Positions 22,810-33,420 of a stretch of DNA of 64,000 nucleotides are shown in pieces; position 1 is the first letter of the stretch, and every line of letters begins with the position of its first letter. The position numbers and the translations under genes are program-made. Under the pieces are notes generated by a model, which saw only the letters and a program-made list of their open reading frames with translations, ran no database searches and was not told the origin of the DNA. This stretch comes from Aradus depressus (taxonomy: Eukaryota > Arthropoda > Insecta > Hemiptera > Aradidae): NCBI GenBank assembly GCA_963662175.1, contig OY759215.1:11893079-11957078 (forward strand), in the 5' to 3' direction.

Positions 22810-23498
22810 ATTTGGGGTCCCTTGGGACCCCACCTTACCTTTTAAGTTAAATATTTTTAGATATTTTATCATGGCGTGTGAGGATTTATTTTGAAAGGCT
22901 GAAGAAATTCTGAAAGAACTATTGCGTCAGCAGACAGAATCCGGCGAAGAGCTCGATGATCATCTTGATGAAGTTGCTTCCGAGAATGAGGATGAAATTT
23001 TGCCAGATGAGAAGATTGATGAAATTTTCAACGCAGAGCCCGAAGAATATAGCCCACCTAACACTGATTGTGCCGACATCGAAAGAACTTTCGTAGTAGG
23101 CAAAGATGAAGAAACAATTTGCCAGGTCCTAAGGGTGATACCCGGGGACTCACCGATGAAAAGAAACTTGTTCGGCTATTTATAAATGATGAATTAGAGG
23201 CGAAAATAAAAACATAGAAATGAAGATATTGACAGATCTGTACAAAATGACACTTGACAACAGTGCTTTATATCGTACATCCGACAGATCCCAGCTCTAA
23301 TAGGTTTACTTACATCTATTTTTTTATACTAAGACTGAATAAATACTACCTATTGTTTAAAAAATAATTTTGGAGTTATTTTTTGTTCTTTTTTTAACCT
23401 TAAAATATTTAAAATGATTTAATTTAACCTGAAAATTCCGCTCCAATAGACCCCACCTTACCGTTTGTTCTCGCCTAGATCACCTTACCATTAGAGGG
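22810..23498 (+). mobile_element. broken piggyBac-like element
   Basis: The right end reads CCTTACCATTAGAGGG followed by TTAA; inverted this is TTAA-CCCTCTAATGG, the piggyBac pattern (TTAA target, CCCT-type terminus). The motif GACCCCACCTTACC occurs near both ends (22829 and 23450). Only a short acidic N-terminal coding piece survives between them. The left terminus was not located, so the boundaries are approximate. Confidence 0.5.
22922..23185 (+). pseudogene. truncated piggyBac-like transposase N-terminus
   Basis: 87 residues. The first 60 are very acidic (SENEDEILPDEKIDEIFNAE), as in piggyBac-family N-termini. FVVGKDEETI is like the 'GKDGT.W' block that precedes the transposase core, with Trp replaced by Cys. 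The frame ends soon after, and the DDD core and Cys-rich C-terminus are missing. Upstream the same frame is interrupted by a stop at 22891-22893 (TTTTGA). Assignment is from memory of family style. Confidence 0.45.
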
Positions 23499-23537
23499 TT
23501 AATATTTAAATAAATGAGTATTAGTGTGATGAGGTAC

Positions 23538-23724
23538 CTGACAACTGGCGACGATGGCTGAGGTGACCTGGTAAGCGTACTCCCAGGGAGCACCCTCCTC
23601 CGGCCGGAAGGGAGTCACGATGTACTGGAGTCCCAACAATGGAATGAGGATGAGTGTGGCACGCACCGCTTTCTTTGTCCGCTCTGAGAAGGCCGTCTGA
23701 CCACCGCCCGACGTGGTACTTCTC
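23538..23724 (-). CDS. Class B1 GPCR exon: ICL3, TM6, ECL3, start of TM7
   Basis: 187 nt: one base completes the Arg codon split with the upstream exon, then 62 codons. It encodes a Ser/Gly/Thr-rich third loop, the basic ERTKKAVRATL entry to TM6, TM6 (LILIPLLGLQYIVTPFRP, with the family P-L-L-G motif), ECL3 (EEGAPWEYAYQ) and the start of TM7 (VTSAIVASCQ). The acceptor is TTTTTCCAAG and the donor is CAG then GTACCTC. KAVRATLILxPLLG followed by PFRP resembles calcitonin/DH31-type and related (PDF) receptors most closely in my memory. The receptor signals through G proteins at the plasma membrane for a peptide hormone. Confidence 0.93.
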
Positions 23725-23940
23725 CTTGGAAAAACCCACAACACTAAAGTACCTCTTCTCCTTAACAATACAATTGGTACCTAGAATAGAACACAATCTA
23801 ACATCGTTGTGGACTCTTCAACTAGAGTTCCATATTATTTACTTTGGGATCTAATACCAACTGAAATATCACACTACACTTATGTAATGTCACAATCAGC
23901 TGTGGTAAAAAAAGAAATTATTGTTAAATAAAAATATATA

Positions 23941-24234
23941 ACCGAGGCCGTAACCCGACCGAGGCCCTTAGTTTATTTTATCTGGGAGGTAAAATAAACT
24001 TAAGCACGCCGTCCTTCGGATGGGACGTTAAGCGATGGTCCCGAGCCTGTACGATGTCAGGTACTCGTTAAAGACCCCTACCCTAGATGAATAAAAATTT
24101 AGGGTAGGCAAAATTTAGGACTCCCACAGTAGAGTCGGGCTCATGTCCACCAGAGTGACGAAAGAGCGCTCTGGTAGTAGGCGATATGACCTCGTTGTTA
24201 AAGCCCGGGCATGAGTCATAAAACCTAACCTAAC
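23941..24234 (+). repeat. SINE-A copy, nearly complete body
   Basis: Plus orientation from ACCGAGGCCGTAACCCGACC (end of the tRNA head) through CTTCGGATGGGACGTTAAGC and AGAGTCGGGCTCATGTCCAC to GGGCATGAGTCATAAAACC. A short CCTAACCTAACC run forms the 3' tail. This is one of the best copies for defining the family body. Confidence 0.92.
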
Positions 24235-24288
24235 CTATAAATAATAATTCAAATAATAAATATAAAAATTAAATTATTTAAACAATAA

Positions 24289-24380
24289 ATTACCACATTC
24301 CCTGTAGAAATTGTATAACTGGTCTTCTATTAAATTACCACATTCCCTGTAGAAATTGTATAACTGGTCTTCTATTAAAT
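24289..24380. repeat. tandem duplication, about 46 bp x 2
   Basis: The block starting TTACCACATTCCCTGTAGAA and ending GGTCTTCTATTAAA occurs twice in direct succession with no visible difference, indicating a recent duplication. Confidence 0.9.
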
Positions 24381-24670
24381 TTTGATTTCTACAGTAGTTT
24401 TCGAAAAGGACCCTCAAAATATCAAAAGTTCAAGACGTACAATTTTTAAGAAAATGCACGTATTAAAAAAAAAAAAAAAAAATTAACCAACTTTTCATTT
24501 GGATTTTTAAAGAGATGCCATTTTTAATAATTTTAAATAATATTAAATCTAATCCAAAGGTTCTCAAATTATCTTACTGGGCCAACAGGGAAAATGAATA
24601 GAATAGAATTTCTTAAATCATCTACATTATAAAATAAAGAAAACTAAACATTAAAACAAACAAAATGAAA

Positions 24671-24790
24671 GGCCCCCTAGTTCATGAAGTAGATATATAA
24701 CTGTTTATGTTATTAAATCTAGAGTCGGACAGTAATAACAATAATAGTAATAAAATTAGTACAAAATTAATTGAAGAAAAATCTTAAAAA
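24671..24790 (-). repeat. dispersed repeat, second copy at 52645-52748
   Basis: The reverse complement of this block (GTCCGACTCTAGATTTAATA through ATCTACTTCATGAACTAG) matches the sequence just upstream of the SINE-B at 52745. Possibly the 3' part of an unidentified element. Confidence 0.7.
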
Positions 24791-25330
24791 CTAAATTCTT
24801 AACACTAATTCAATCTTTTTTTGTTTTATATTTTGGCCATTTTTTAAAATTTAAGTTATATATTTCTGGGCATATATCCTGTACATATAAACAAACAACA
24901 GTTCCTTCTTTTTGAATCAATTTCACCGTCAATTCACTTCTATTTAGTTCATTACATTTTAAGCCTAAACACCACTCTCCACACACTCAGACCATCTCCA
25001 TTCAACCCAGGCCTCGACACTACACTACACACACTAAAAAAACAGCTGATGGCCGTGTTTTGTTTTCTACTTTTGTTTTAAAAGAAAATTGATTTTTATA
25101 GAAAAATAAATATAATACATTTTTGACGTGACAACGTCTTATAATTTGGTAGGCCGGCACCCCATATTCGAAAACTGCGTTATGTTACTTTCGGTAACAC
25201 TTTAACACACGTATCGCGCTTGCGCCGAGAGAGAGAGACAGCTGTTACTACTAATACAGAATATATACCTATTATAATATTATTATAGTACAGCTGTTAC
25301 TTTCTGTATATACAGATAACCTAGTTATCC
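24791..25330. other. AT-rich intronic stretch
   Basis: Nothing recognised. A short duplicated block (ACAGCTGTTACT) occurs at about 25240 and 25290. Confidence 0.4.
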
Positions 25331-25338
25331 AATATTAT

Positions 25339-25372
<34 letters not shown>

Positions 25373-25437
25373 GCTTTATGTACGGTGCATATTAGCCATG
25401 TCAATGTGTTATATATAATTATTTAAGACATCCATGG

Positions 25438-25443
25438 CCCCGG
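25438..25443. repeat. 6-bp target duplication, left copy (CCCCGG)
   Basis: The undisturbed SINE-B reads CCCCGGGAGGG across this point. Here CCCCGG is followed by the palindrome start AGTAGAAGGG, and the same CCCCGG recurs at 38237-38242 before GAGGG. Confidence 0.9.
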
Positions 25444-25490
25444 AGTAGAAGGGAAATGGGGATTCTGGACCAGTTGCTCCTCATGACCTT

Positions 25491-25514
25491 TGACCCCACG
25501 GGGTCACGTGACCC
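25491..25514. promoter_or_regulatory. nested dyad near left terminus
   Basis: TGACCCCACGGGGTCA overlaps GGGTCACGTGACCC, the latter a perfect 14-bp palindrome centred on CACGTG. It lies about 50 bp inside the element end and is mirrored at 38166-38189. It may be a protein-binding or processing site; this is inference from symmetry and position. Confidence 0.45.
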
Positions 25515-25601
25515 ATCACCCCCCCCCCCCCCCCGCCTCCGCCACTCCCCCCACCCTTCCCAGCTCCGAATCACCCTCCATCGTACATCCCCAGCTGAAT
25601 G

Positions 25602-25795
25602 TTTCCGCTCTCCCTCTAAACTCGATAAGTTTCCGCTCTCCCTCTAAACCTCAATAAGTTTCCACTCTCCCTCTAAACTTCAATAAGTTTCCCCTCTCCA
25701 TCTAAACCTCATTAAGTTTCCGCTCTCCCTCTAAACCTAGATAAGTTTCCACTCTCCCTTTAAACCTCAATATGTTTCCGCTCTCCCTCTAAACC
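25602..25795. repeat. subterminal 28-29-bp tandem repeats, left arm (about 7 copies)
   Basis: Units of the type TTTCCGCTCTCCCTCTAAAC followed by CTCAATAAG, with single-base variants. The mirrored array is at 37885-38081. Subterminal tandem repeats are common binding platforms in DNA elements. Confidence 0.92.
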
Positions 25796-25944
25796 CTACT
25801 TTAAATTTTTAACCCACCCCTCGCATGTGCCCCTAAATTTTTTTTTAATTAGCCCACTAGCGCTCCCAAGCGTCTAGAAATCAAATTATTATTGATATTA
25901 AATCAATTAGGGTGACTTCTTAAGAAAACAAAAAAAAAAAACAT

Positions 25945-26018
25945 TCCTAACGGGATTCGAACTCACCACCTTCCGTATATGAGTCTGGCTTGCTAGCCCC
26001 TCGGCTATCGTGACATGA
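25945..26018 (-). tRNA. tRNA-Leu-like relic, left arm
   Basis: On the minus strand it reads GTCACGATAGCCGAGGGGCT, then GCCAGACTCATATACGG, and a B-box region GAGTTCGAATCCCGTT. The order and wording follow tRNA-Leu (compare GGCCGAG, CCAGACTCA, GTTCGAATCCC), but the acceptor and anticodon stems are degraded. Probably a tRNA pseudogene or a SINE head carried by the palindrome. The identical mirrored copy is at 37666-37739. Confidence 0.55.
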
Positions 26019-26159
26019 TTGTATAAAGAACCTAAAATTTAGGTATATAACGTTCAAGTCATACATTTTCAGATATCAAGTAACAATTTTTATATTTTTT
26101 AAGACTGATTTCGTGACCTTGAACAGGCACTTGCGTGATCTAGCATGTCGAACCCTGCA

Positions 26160-29100
26160 TTCGTGTAGCCTACCATATCATGTCCTAGCATCATCATCAT
26201 CATTGTATTCAGTATTATTTTAAACTGGAGTTTTATGATGGAAAAATCGCCTACCTACACTTTTGAGCATGCCGTCCTTCGGTGCCTTGAATAGTATTGC
26301 ATTTAAAAATATAATTCAAAGCTCGTCATATTGAGTATGTTGTCCGATTGGAGTAATATATGCGAAAAAATATTTATCTCCAATTCCGAGCACGCTGTCC
26401 TTTGGTGTTATTTGTGAATTCTTGTTTTTTATTATTGTATTTTTTTTATATCCACTATGGTTTGGAAATGAACTTCGTATCTATAGGAATTAAGTCGTTG
26501 TTTACATGTTCAAACATGTCGAGACCTGTTGTTGCAGGCATACTTCACCAATTTTTATTTCATGATTTAATCTTACATCCCCACGTTAATTAACACATCC
26601 AATGTGCTTCCCCATCTCAATACCCCCACTCTCCCTCCGAATCACTACTCTCTATCTTCAGTATAGCGGCGTAGCCAATCCATCTCAATTTTCTCACTTA
26701 TACTTCCCAATTATCCCAACTCATTCTCCCTCATAACCTTTTACTCAGACACACATCCAAGCAATTTTCATTAAATTTCATCATAGTCCACTTCTTTTAG
26801 CCATCATGCTTCACCCCTGTTCAACACCTACAACCTCTCTAGATCGTCTGACCTTTCATCGTAACCCGGTCTACTCATACATAAACCTACATTCTACGTC
26901 CATTAGCCTCTCCCTCTGAACAGTCATACTTACCCACCTCAAATCACCTTCAATGCACATACCCACATCAATTATTCTAAAACATAATCTTTAATTATAG
27001 TTCTACTTCCTCAGACCAATTGTACTTCTTCCAATCCGGCAGAGACTTTGCAACCCACACCTAATCCTCAGGTCTTTCTCCTAATTTTTATGGCTCACTT
27101 CTACTTCCCCACATCAATTGTCTAATTTTTTTCTCAACTTGTCCCAACCAATTTTCTGCTCTCTACTTCTAAAACCTTTACTCATACATACCCGCCCATA
27201 CACGCGGAGTAATCTTTAGATCTAGATGTATCTTTCCAGGGGTCTCATGGATACATTCTTAGGCTAACATGCAGTATATTTAACTTACGTTATGTTACAT
27301 ACTGCTTTTTGTGTACCTAGCGGCCAAAACAATTTCTTTCTCCTTCCACCAACCATCCTCTACTGTAATTGCTCTCCTAACCTTCTGAAATCCCCGCACA
27401 ATTCTGACAACGACCAATCCATCCCAATATTCTACTCTCCACTTCTACTTCCCCAGCATCATATCAAGTCAGAACTCTACAAGTGTAGACTACTGCCCCG
27501 TCAACATTTCTTTCTCATTCAAACCACTTCTATCCCACCTCACTATCCCTCTAAACCTTCACTCAGACATACCTACACACTTGCATCACCCAAGAGATTT
27601 TCTTCATCATCGTCCAGCCAGTATCAGTTTTATTTTTAGCCTTTTCTTTTGCATGTCCCAAAACCATTCACCCAACTCCTCTTCACTCATATCACTACAA
27701 CCTATTCGATATTCATACTTCCGATCCTCTGATCCTAGGACCCCGGTATACGCGAGGCCTTCATTTACACCATATTTTACACAAATTTAAATGCTTCTCC
27801 TTACCTAAACCACCAGGTCAACATCCACAGTTCTCGTCGATATTTAGATTCGCATTTCCAATATTACTTTACCATCACTATTTTTACGACTAATAACCTA
27901 CAATCTAGCAGGAACTTAAATCACACAGACAGCTCCCTGCACAACACTACTCCGGATATATTCAGAACCCACTCCCACACATCTGAGCACCAATAGAACT
28001 CTAACCTAGGACCCCTGCTGTGTAGGCTCACTCACATTGGTATCTGTCAACCCATCTTCATAACTGCAAAAGCCGGGGGTAATTTCATATTCAAGTATTT
28101 TTCCTAAAATTTCATACTGATGAAGGCAAGACTCTGGACCTCTTCATCACAAACGAGGTCAGTTAAGGAACTATTTTATAATACAACCCCAACGTACAAG
28201 AATCATATAAGGTGTGTCCATAGACTACAATAAGAGCTCTTATATAGCCATCCTAAGAAGAAGTCATTGAAAACTTTACCCACTGAGCCGGATAATTATT
28301 TATAATAGAGATACTAATATTTTTTTTTTTGAATGGTAGGCCTTGTGTAACATTTCATTATCAGAGATTAGCTGCGATGCACTTTTCTACAAATCAGAGA
28401 CTATACATATTTCCTACAATAGAATCCTTCCGAGAGATCGAATATATCGTCACGACACAACACTTCACAAAAATTCGGAATTGTTCACCTATCCCTATAC
28501 ACATCAATCAACTGCAACTTCCCCAAATCTAAACTAAGAAGTCGCTCAGACACATTTTTAAAAACCCAACACTCTTCTATATACTTCTTCTGCTAAATTC
28601 TTTCCCGGTTTCCCTCTATAGTAAATCTTAAACTCTAAAGTAACCCCAACCCGAACACCATTCCTATCAACCTAAAATTTTATTTTTCAGTCATCTTGCA
28701 GACAACCATAGATAGGTTTTTCTATAGGTGCTGTCACCAATATCCTACATGCATATATATATATATTTTCTATAGTTCCTATCACATTACGCCCCCAACA
28801 TTTTTCTACCACTAACACTCAACCGTTCCCCAATTAATATTATAACGCAGCCCTCACACCCATACCCCATTGTATTTATTTTTGAAGTCCCAAGCCCTTC
28901 GTCTCATATACATCACAGTTCCCATCGGTATTTGAGAACCCATATATTAGTATTATTGTTCCATCCTCACCCACATCTCATGGACCCCACAATTCAACCC
29001 TCCTTCCCCGCATATATGGTATTGAGAGCCAAAACACTTACGATGACCCCATACAACAGTTATTTTACCGATTCATCTTCATAGCCACAAAACCCGGGGA

Positions 29101-29560
29101 TTATTTAATATTTTAGTATATTTATTTTTTCATTATTTGTCACAGATTGTTTCCCTTACATACAACGCCTACTCCACTCACCTGTTTTTTCTTAAAGTCC
29201 TATACATATCTTACATCCTTTCATATATTTATTTTTTATTTAGTCATATTATTTTATATTTCATGCGATTAATATTTATTTACATTTTCGAAAATTAACG
29301 TAAATTATGACAATTTTGTAGCATATTCAGAAACTTTTTTTTTTTTGTGATGAATGTGACTGCGTTATAACTATCGTGATTATAAGAAAAATTTATGAGT
29401 ACAAGCTGGTCAGTATTGAGACATAAAAGTCGTAGGCAGGTTCCATATCATAGGCAGTTTCTTATTGTTGTTGGGGCTAGATTTATTGCTGGAAACCCAT
29501 TAATGATCGGCTCTTCTCGGATTTGATCGGCTCCTTTCGTTGCATGCAGGATGAAAAAAA
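26160..29560. other. left-arm long non-coding region, extremely G-poor on +
   Basis: From about 26600 to 29200 the + strand is C-rich and almost free of G; for example bases 26701-26760 hold about 23 C and one G. Small frames here (27292-27639, 27581-27790 and 28329-28537) lack start context, domains and codon structure, so I call none as genes. SINE-A-like scraps (CATGCCGTCCTTCGG) occur near 26269-26285. Confidence 0.6.
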
Positions 29561-29562
29561 AC

Positions 29563-29587
29563 TATAAATACGTTCTGTTTGGTCAGT
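29563..29587 (+). promoter_or_regulatory. possible core promoter of the left-arm HTH gene
   Basis: TATAAATA at 29563-29570 is followed 12 bases later by GTCAGTAG, which matches the arthropod initiator TCAGT. It lies about 170 bp before the HTH gene ATG. The TATA-to-initiator spacing (about 22) is shorter than usual, so this is tentative. Mirrored in the right arm near 34120-34144. Confidence 0.35.
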
Positions 29588-29755
29588 AGTTATCTGTTTT
29601 CATTGTGAACGTGTTAACAACGTTGAGATAAATACAATCTGATCATTCAGTATTTATTGAACCGAAGTTGTCAACCCTGTTACAATAAATACGGTCTGTT
29701 TGGTGATTATTAGGCAGACTTCATTGATCTAGTAATTCACAGCAGGTTAGATACC

Positions 29756-30286
29756 ATGGGGGTCAAACGAAACGCTCTCACTATAGAAAATAAAATAAAA
29801 ATAATTAAACTTTTTGATGAAAGAGAAAAGGTTGGAGAAATATCGAAACATTTCAAGATTCCCCAATCCACGATTTCTTCAATTTTAAAGAGGCGAGCAA
29901 CCATTTTTCAATTGGATACATGTGGTAAAAGACATATTAAACGAATTAGAACTAATGGTGGAACACACTCCCAGGATACACCCCCACTTGCCTCCAACGG
30001 AGAGAATTACACACAACTACACACAGACTTTTCAGAGGACGATGTGGGTGAAAACTCCAGTTCATCACAAGAACAAACGGACTCTTCACAGCATGAGTCG
30101 GGTGAAGACGGAAGTGAACGAATTCATTCAACAGAACACCGAAGAGTAGTATATGGTGATAAAAAACCAACAAAAAAGTTCAACCTTCTTAAACCCGTAA
30201 AAGACTTAATACCTCTGTCTAAGGAAAATATGACGTTTTTACGTTTGGTCGGGTATAAAGTTTTGTCATCAACGTATAGATGTTAG
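29756..30286 (+). CDS. pogo/Tigger-type HTH protein of the palindrome, left-arm copy
   Basis: 176 residues. Residues 5-48 form a Psq/CENP-B-N-type helix-turn-helix: basic start (KRNALT), IENKIKIIKLFDE, then VGEISKHFKIPQSTISSILK. This is the DNA-binding fold at the N-terminus of pogo/Tigger transposases. Residues 85-125 are acidic and Ser/Gln-rich (SEDDVGENSSSSQEQTDSSQ). The C-terminus is Lys-rich and hydrophobic (KKFNLLKPVKDLIPLSKENM). The second HTH and the DDE domain are missing, so it is no transposase. A DNA-binding regulator, or a captured fragment of a Tigger gene, fits better. The ATG context is ACCATGG. The identical copy in the other arm argues that the arms are homogenised or very recent. 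Confidence 0.75.
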   Translation: MGVKRNALTIENKIKIIKLFDEREKVGEISKHFKIPQSTISSILKRRATIFQLDTCGKRHIKRIRTNGGTHSQDTPPLASNGENYTQLHTDFSEDDVGENSSSSQEQTDSSQHESGEDGSERIHSTEHRRVVYGDKKPTKKFNLLKPVKDLIPLSKENMTFLRLVGYKVLSSTYRC

Positions 30287-30599
30287 ATTTGGATAGTTCA
30301 AAGAAGGGTTCGGGTATCATACTCATTACTGGAACCATCGGGGGTATAGATTGAATAAGAAAATCTGTTCGATATGAAAACACTCACACGTTGTCATCAT
30401 ATAGGTTTATCTATAAAAAAGGTAGATTTTTTTCAAGGAGAAAGGGACAGCGACAGTTGCAGCAGTATAAAAGCGTTTTTTGTTCAATTCCAGTGCTTCT
30501 GACTCGGACTATATTTTGAAGGATATATCAATAATGGGCATTAACATCATTGGGAATAGGTACACAGCATATCACAAACGAAAAATTTATTAGAAATAA

Positions 30600-30890
30600 T
30601 CAAATCGAATGACAAAATGTATAGCAGGATGTGTGAGGTTGAAGGCTTGGAGAGGCTATAAACGCACGCAGGTCGTATGAGTGGAGGTTTGGAGAGGTTA
30701 TAGACGCCCGCAGACCAGTGTGATCTCCCGCAGTTCTAAATGTTGAAAACACTGATTTGAGGGAAAAATAGGAGAGTACAATCGTTTTAAGCATAGAAAT
30801 ATGCCTGTATTTTTGATTTGCAGGAAAGGGACATGCCCCCTCTTTATTCATGCTTTGTATCGAAAAGTAAATATATATTTCAGTTTTCAT
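30600..30890 (-). CDS. hypothetical 96-aa ORF, left arm
   Basis: Open frame of 96 codons converging on the HTH gene (about 310 bp apart). Met-Lys-Thr start, no recognisable domain, no clear signal peptide or membrane segment. Preserved identically at 32817-33107. Because the whole arms are nearly identical, preservation alone does not prove coding. Low confidence. Confidence 0.2.
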   Translation of the reverse strand: MKTEIYIYFSIQSMNKEGACPFPANQKYRHISMLKTIVLSYFSLKSVFSTFRTAGDHTGLRASITSPNLHSYDLRAFIASPSLQPHTSCYTFCHSI

Positions 30891-31051
30891 TTAACTATAT
30901 GCTTATATCATCTCGTTTGTGAGAGCGGTTCTATATCTGCTGGCTAAGTTTCGTTTTTGTGCAGTGTCTTCGCGCACCCCAAAATCCTGTTTCCTTGAAC
31001 CAAATTCATCTCAGTCAAAACAATTCAAATCCCTATTATACTACACTATAT

Positions 31052-32656
31052 TGATAGCGATATCGTTATAACTACAGTAATATCGCTATAAATATTACTA
31101 AATATTGCTATATTTCTAACGATAATACAGTACTTATAACGATGTCGCTATATTTATAACGATATTACAATAGTTATAACGATATCGCTATAAATATAAC
31201 AATATTACTGTAGTTATAACGATATCGCTATAAATATAACGATATTACTGTAGTTATAACGATATCGCTATATTTATAACGATAATACAGTAGTTATAAC
31301 GATATCGCTATATTTATAACGATATTACAGTAGTTATAACGATATCGCTATATTTATAACGATATTACAGTAGTTATAACGATATCGCTATATGTAAAAG
31401 GATATTACATGAGTTATTACGATATCGCTATATTTATAACGATATCACTGTAGTTATAACGATATCGCTATACATATAACGATATTACTGTAGTTATAAC
31501 GATATCGCTATACATATAACGATATTACTGTAGTTATAACGATATCGCTATATTTATAACGATATTACAGTAGTTATAACGATATCGCTATATTTATAAC
31601 GATATTACAGTAGTTATAACGATATCGCTATATGTAAAAGGATATTACTGTAGTTATAACGATATCGCTATATTTATAACGGTATTACAGTAGTTATAAC
31701 GATATCGCTATATTTATAACGATATTACAGTAGTTATAACGATATCGCTATATGTAAAAGGATATTACTGTAGTTATAACGATATCGTTATATATATAGC
31801 GATATCGTTATAACTACAGTTATATCGTTATATTTTTAGCGATATCGTTATAACTACAGTAATATCGTTATATTTATAGCGATATCGTTATAACTACAGT
31901 GATATCGTTATAAATATAGCGATATCGTTATAACTACAGTAATATCCTTTTACATATAGCGATATCGTTATAACTACTGTAATATCGTTATAAATATAGC
32001 GATATCGTTATAACTACTGTAATACCGTTATAAATATAGCGATATCGTTATAACTACAGTAATATCCTTTTACATATAGCGATATCGTTATAACTACTGT
32101 AATATCGTTATAAATATAGCGATATCGTTATAACTACTGTAATATCGTTATAAATATAGCGATATCGTTATAACTACAGTAATATCGTTATATGTATAGC
32201 GATATCGTTATAACTACAGTAATATCGTTATATGTATAGCGATATCGTTATAACTACAGTGATATCGTTATAAATATAGCGATATCGTAATAACTCATGT
32301 AATATCCTTTTACATATAGCGATATCGTTATAACTACTGTAATATCGTTATAAATATAGCGATATCGTTATAACTACTGTAATATCGTTATAAATATAGC
32401 GATATCGTTATAACTACTGTAGTATCGTTATAAATATAGCGATATCGTTATAACTACAGTAATATCGTTATATTTATAGCGATATCGTTATAACTACAGT
32501 AATATTGTTATATTTATAGCGATATCGTTATAACTATTGTAATATCGTTATAAATATAGCGACATCGTTATAAGTACTGTATTATCGTTAGAAATATAGC
32601 AATATTTAGTAATATTTATAGCGATATTACTGTAGTTATAACGATATCGCTATCAA
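31052..32656. repeat. central inverted array of 40-bp units
   Basis: About 40 tandem units. In the left half they read GATATCGCTATATTTATAAC then GATATTACAGTAGTTATAAC; in the right half they read as the reverse complement. Each 40-mer is two related 20-mers. Unit variants such as TATGTAAAAGG recur in mirrored order, showing the array itself is part of the palindrome. The switch point lies near 31793/31794 (ACTGTAGTTATAACGATATC against its inverse). Very AT-rich and rich in GATATC dyads, so able to extrude cruciforms. Confidence 0.95.
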
Positions 32657-32816
32657 TATAGTGTAGTATAATAGGGATTTGAATTGTTTTGACTGAGATG
32701 AATTTGGTTCAAGGAAACAGGATTTTGGGGTGCGCGAAGACACTGCACAAAAACGAAACTTAGCCAGCAGATATAGAACCGCTCTCACAAACGAGATGAT
32801 ATAAGCATATAGTTAA

Positions 32817-33107
32817 ATGAAAACTGAAATATATATTTACTTTTCGATACAAAGCATGAATAAAGAGGGGGCATGTCCCTTTCCTGCAAATCAAAAATAC
32901 AGGCATATTTCTATGCTTAAAACGATTGTACTCTCCTATTTTTCCCTCAAATCAGTGTTTTCAACATTTAGAACTGCGGGAGATCACACTGGTCTGCGGG
33001 CGTCTATAACCTCTCCAAACCTCCACTCATACGACCTGCGTGCGTTTATAGCCTCTCCAAGCCTTCAACCTCACACATCCTGCTATACATTTTGTCATTC
33101 GATTTGA
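32817..33107 (+). CDS. hypothetical 96-aa ORF, right arm
   Basis: Mirror copy of the frame at 30600-30890 with identical translation. No recognised function. See the left copy for reasons to doubt it. Confidence 0.2.
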   Translation: MKTEIYIYFSIQSMNKEGACPFPANQKYRHISMLKTIVLSYFSLKSVFSTFRTAGDHTGLRASITSPNLHSYDLRAFIASPSLQPHTSCYTFCHSI

Positions 33108-33420
33108 TTATTTCTAATAAATTTTTCGTTTGTGATATGCTGTGTACCTATTCCCAATGATGTTAATGCCCATTATTGATATATCCTTCAAAATATAGTC
33201 CGAGTCAGAAGCACTGGAATTGAACAAAAAACGCTTTTATACTGCTGCAACTGTCGCTGTCCCTTTCTCCTTGAAAAAAATCTACCTTTTTTATAGATAA
33301 ACCTATATGATGACAACGTGTGAGTGTTTTCATATCGAACAGATTTTCTTATTCAATCTATACCCCCGATGGTTCCAGTAATGAGTATGATACCCGAACC
33401 CTTCTTTGAACTATCCAAAT

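Noticed and set aside
24210..24236. CCTAACCTAACC as a telomeric repeat remnant
   Set aside because: It is the variable 3' tail of SINE-A and only about two units long.
27292..27790. 115- and 69-codon frames in the left arm and their mirrors in the right arm
   Set aside because: They lie in G-poor DNA where long frames occur by chance, they have no domain, and their conservation follows from arm identity.
31052..32656. CRISPR-like array
   Set aside because: The repeats are contiguous with no unique spacers, and the genome is eukaryotic.
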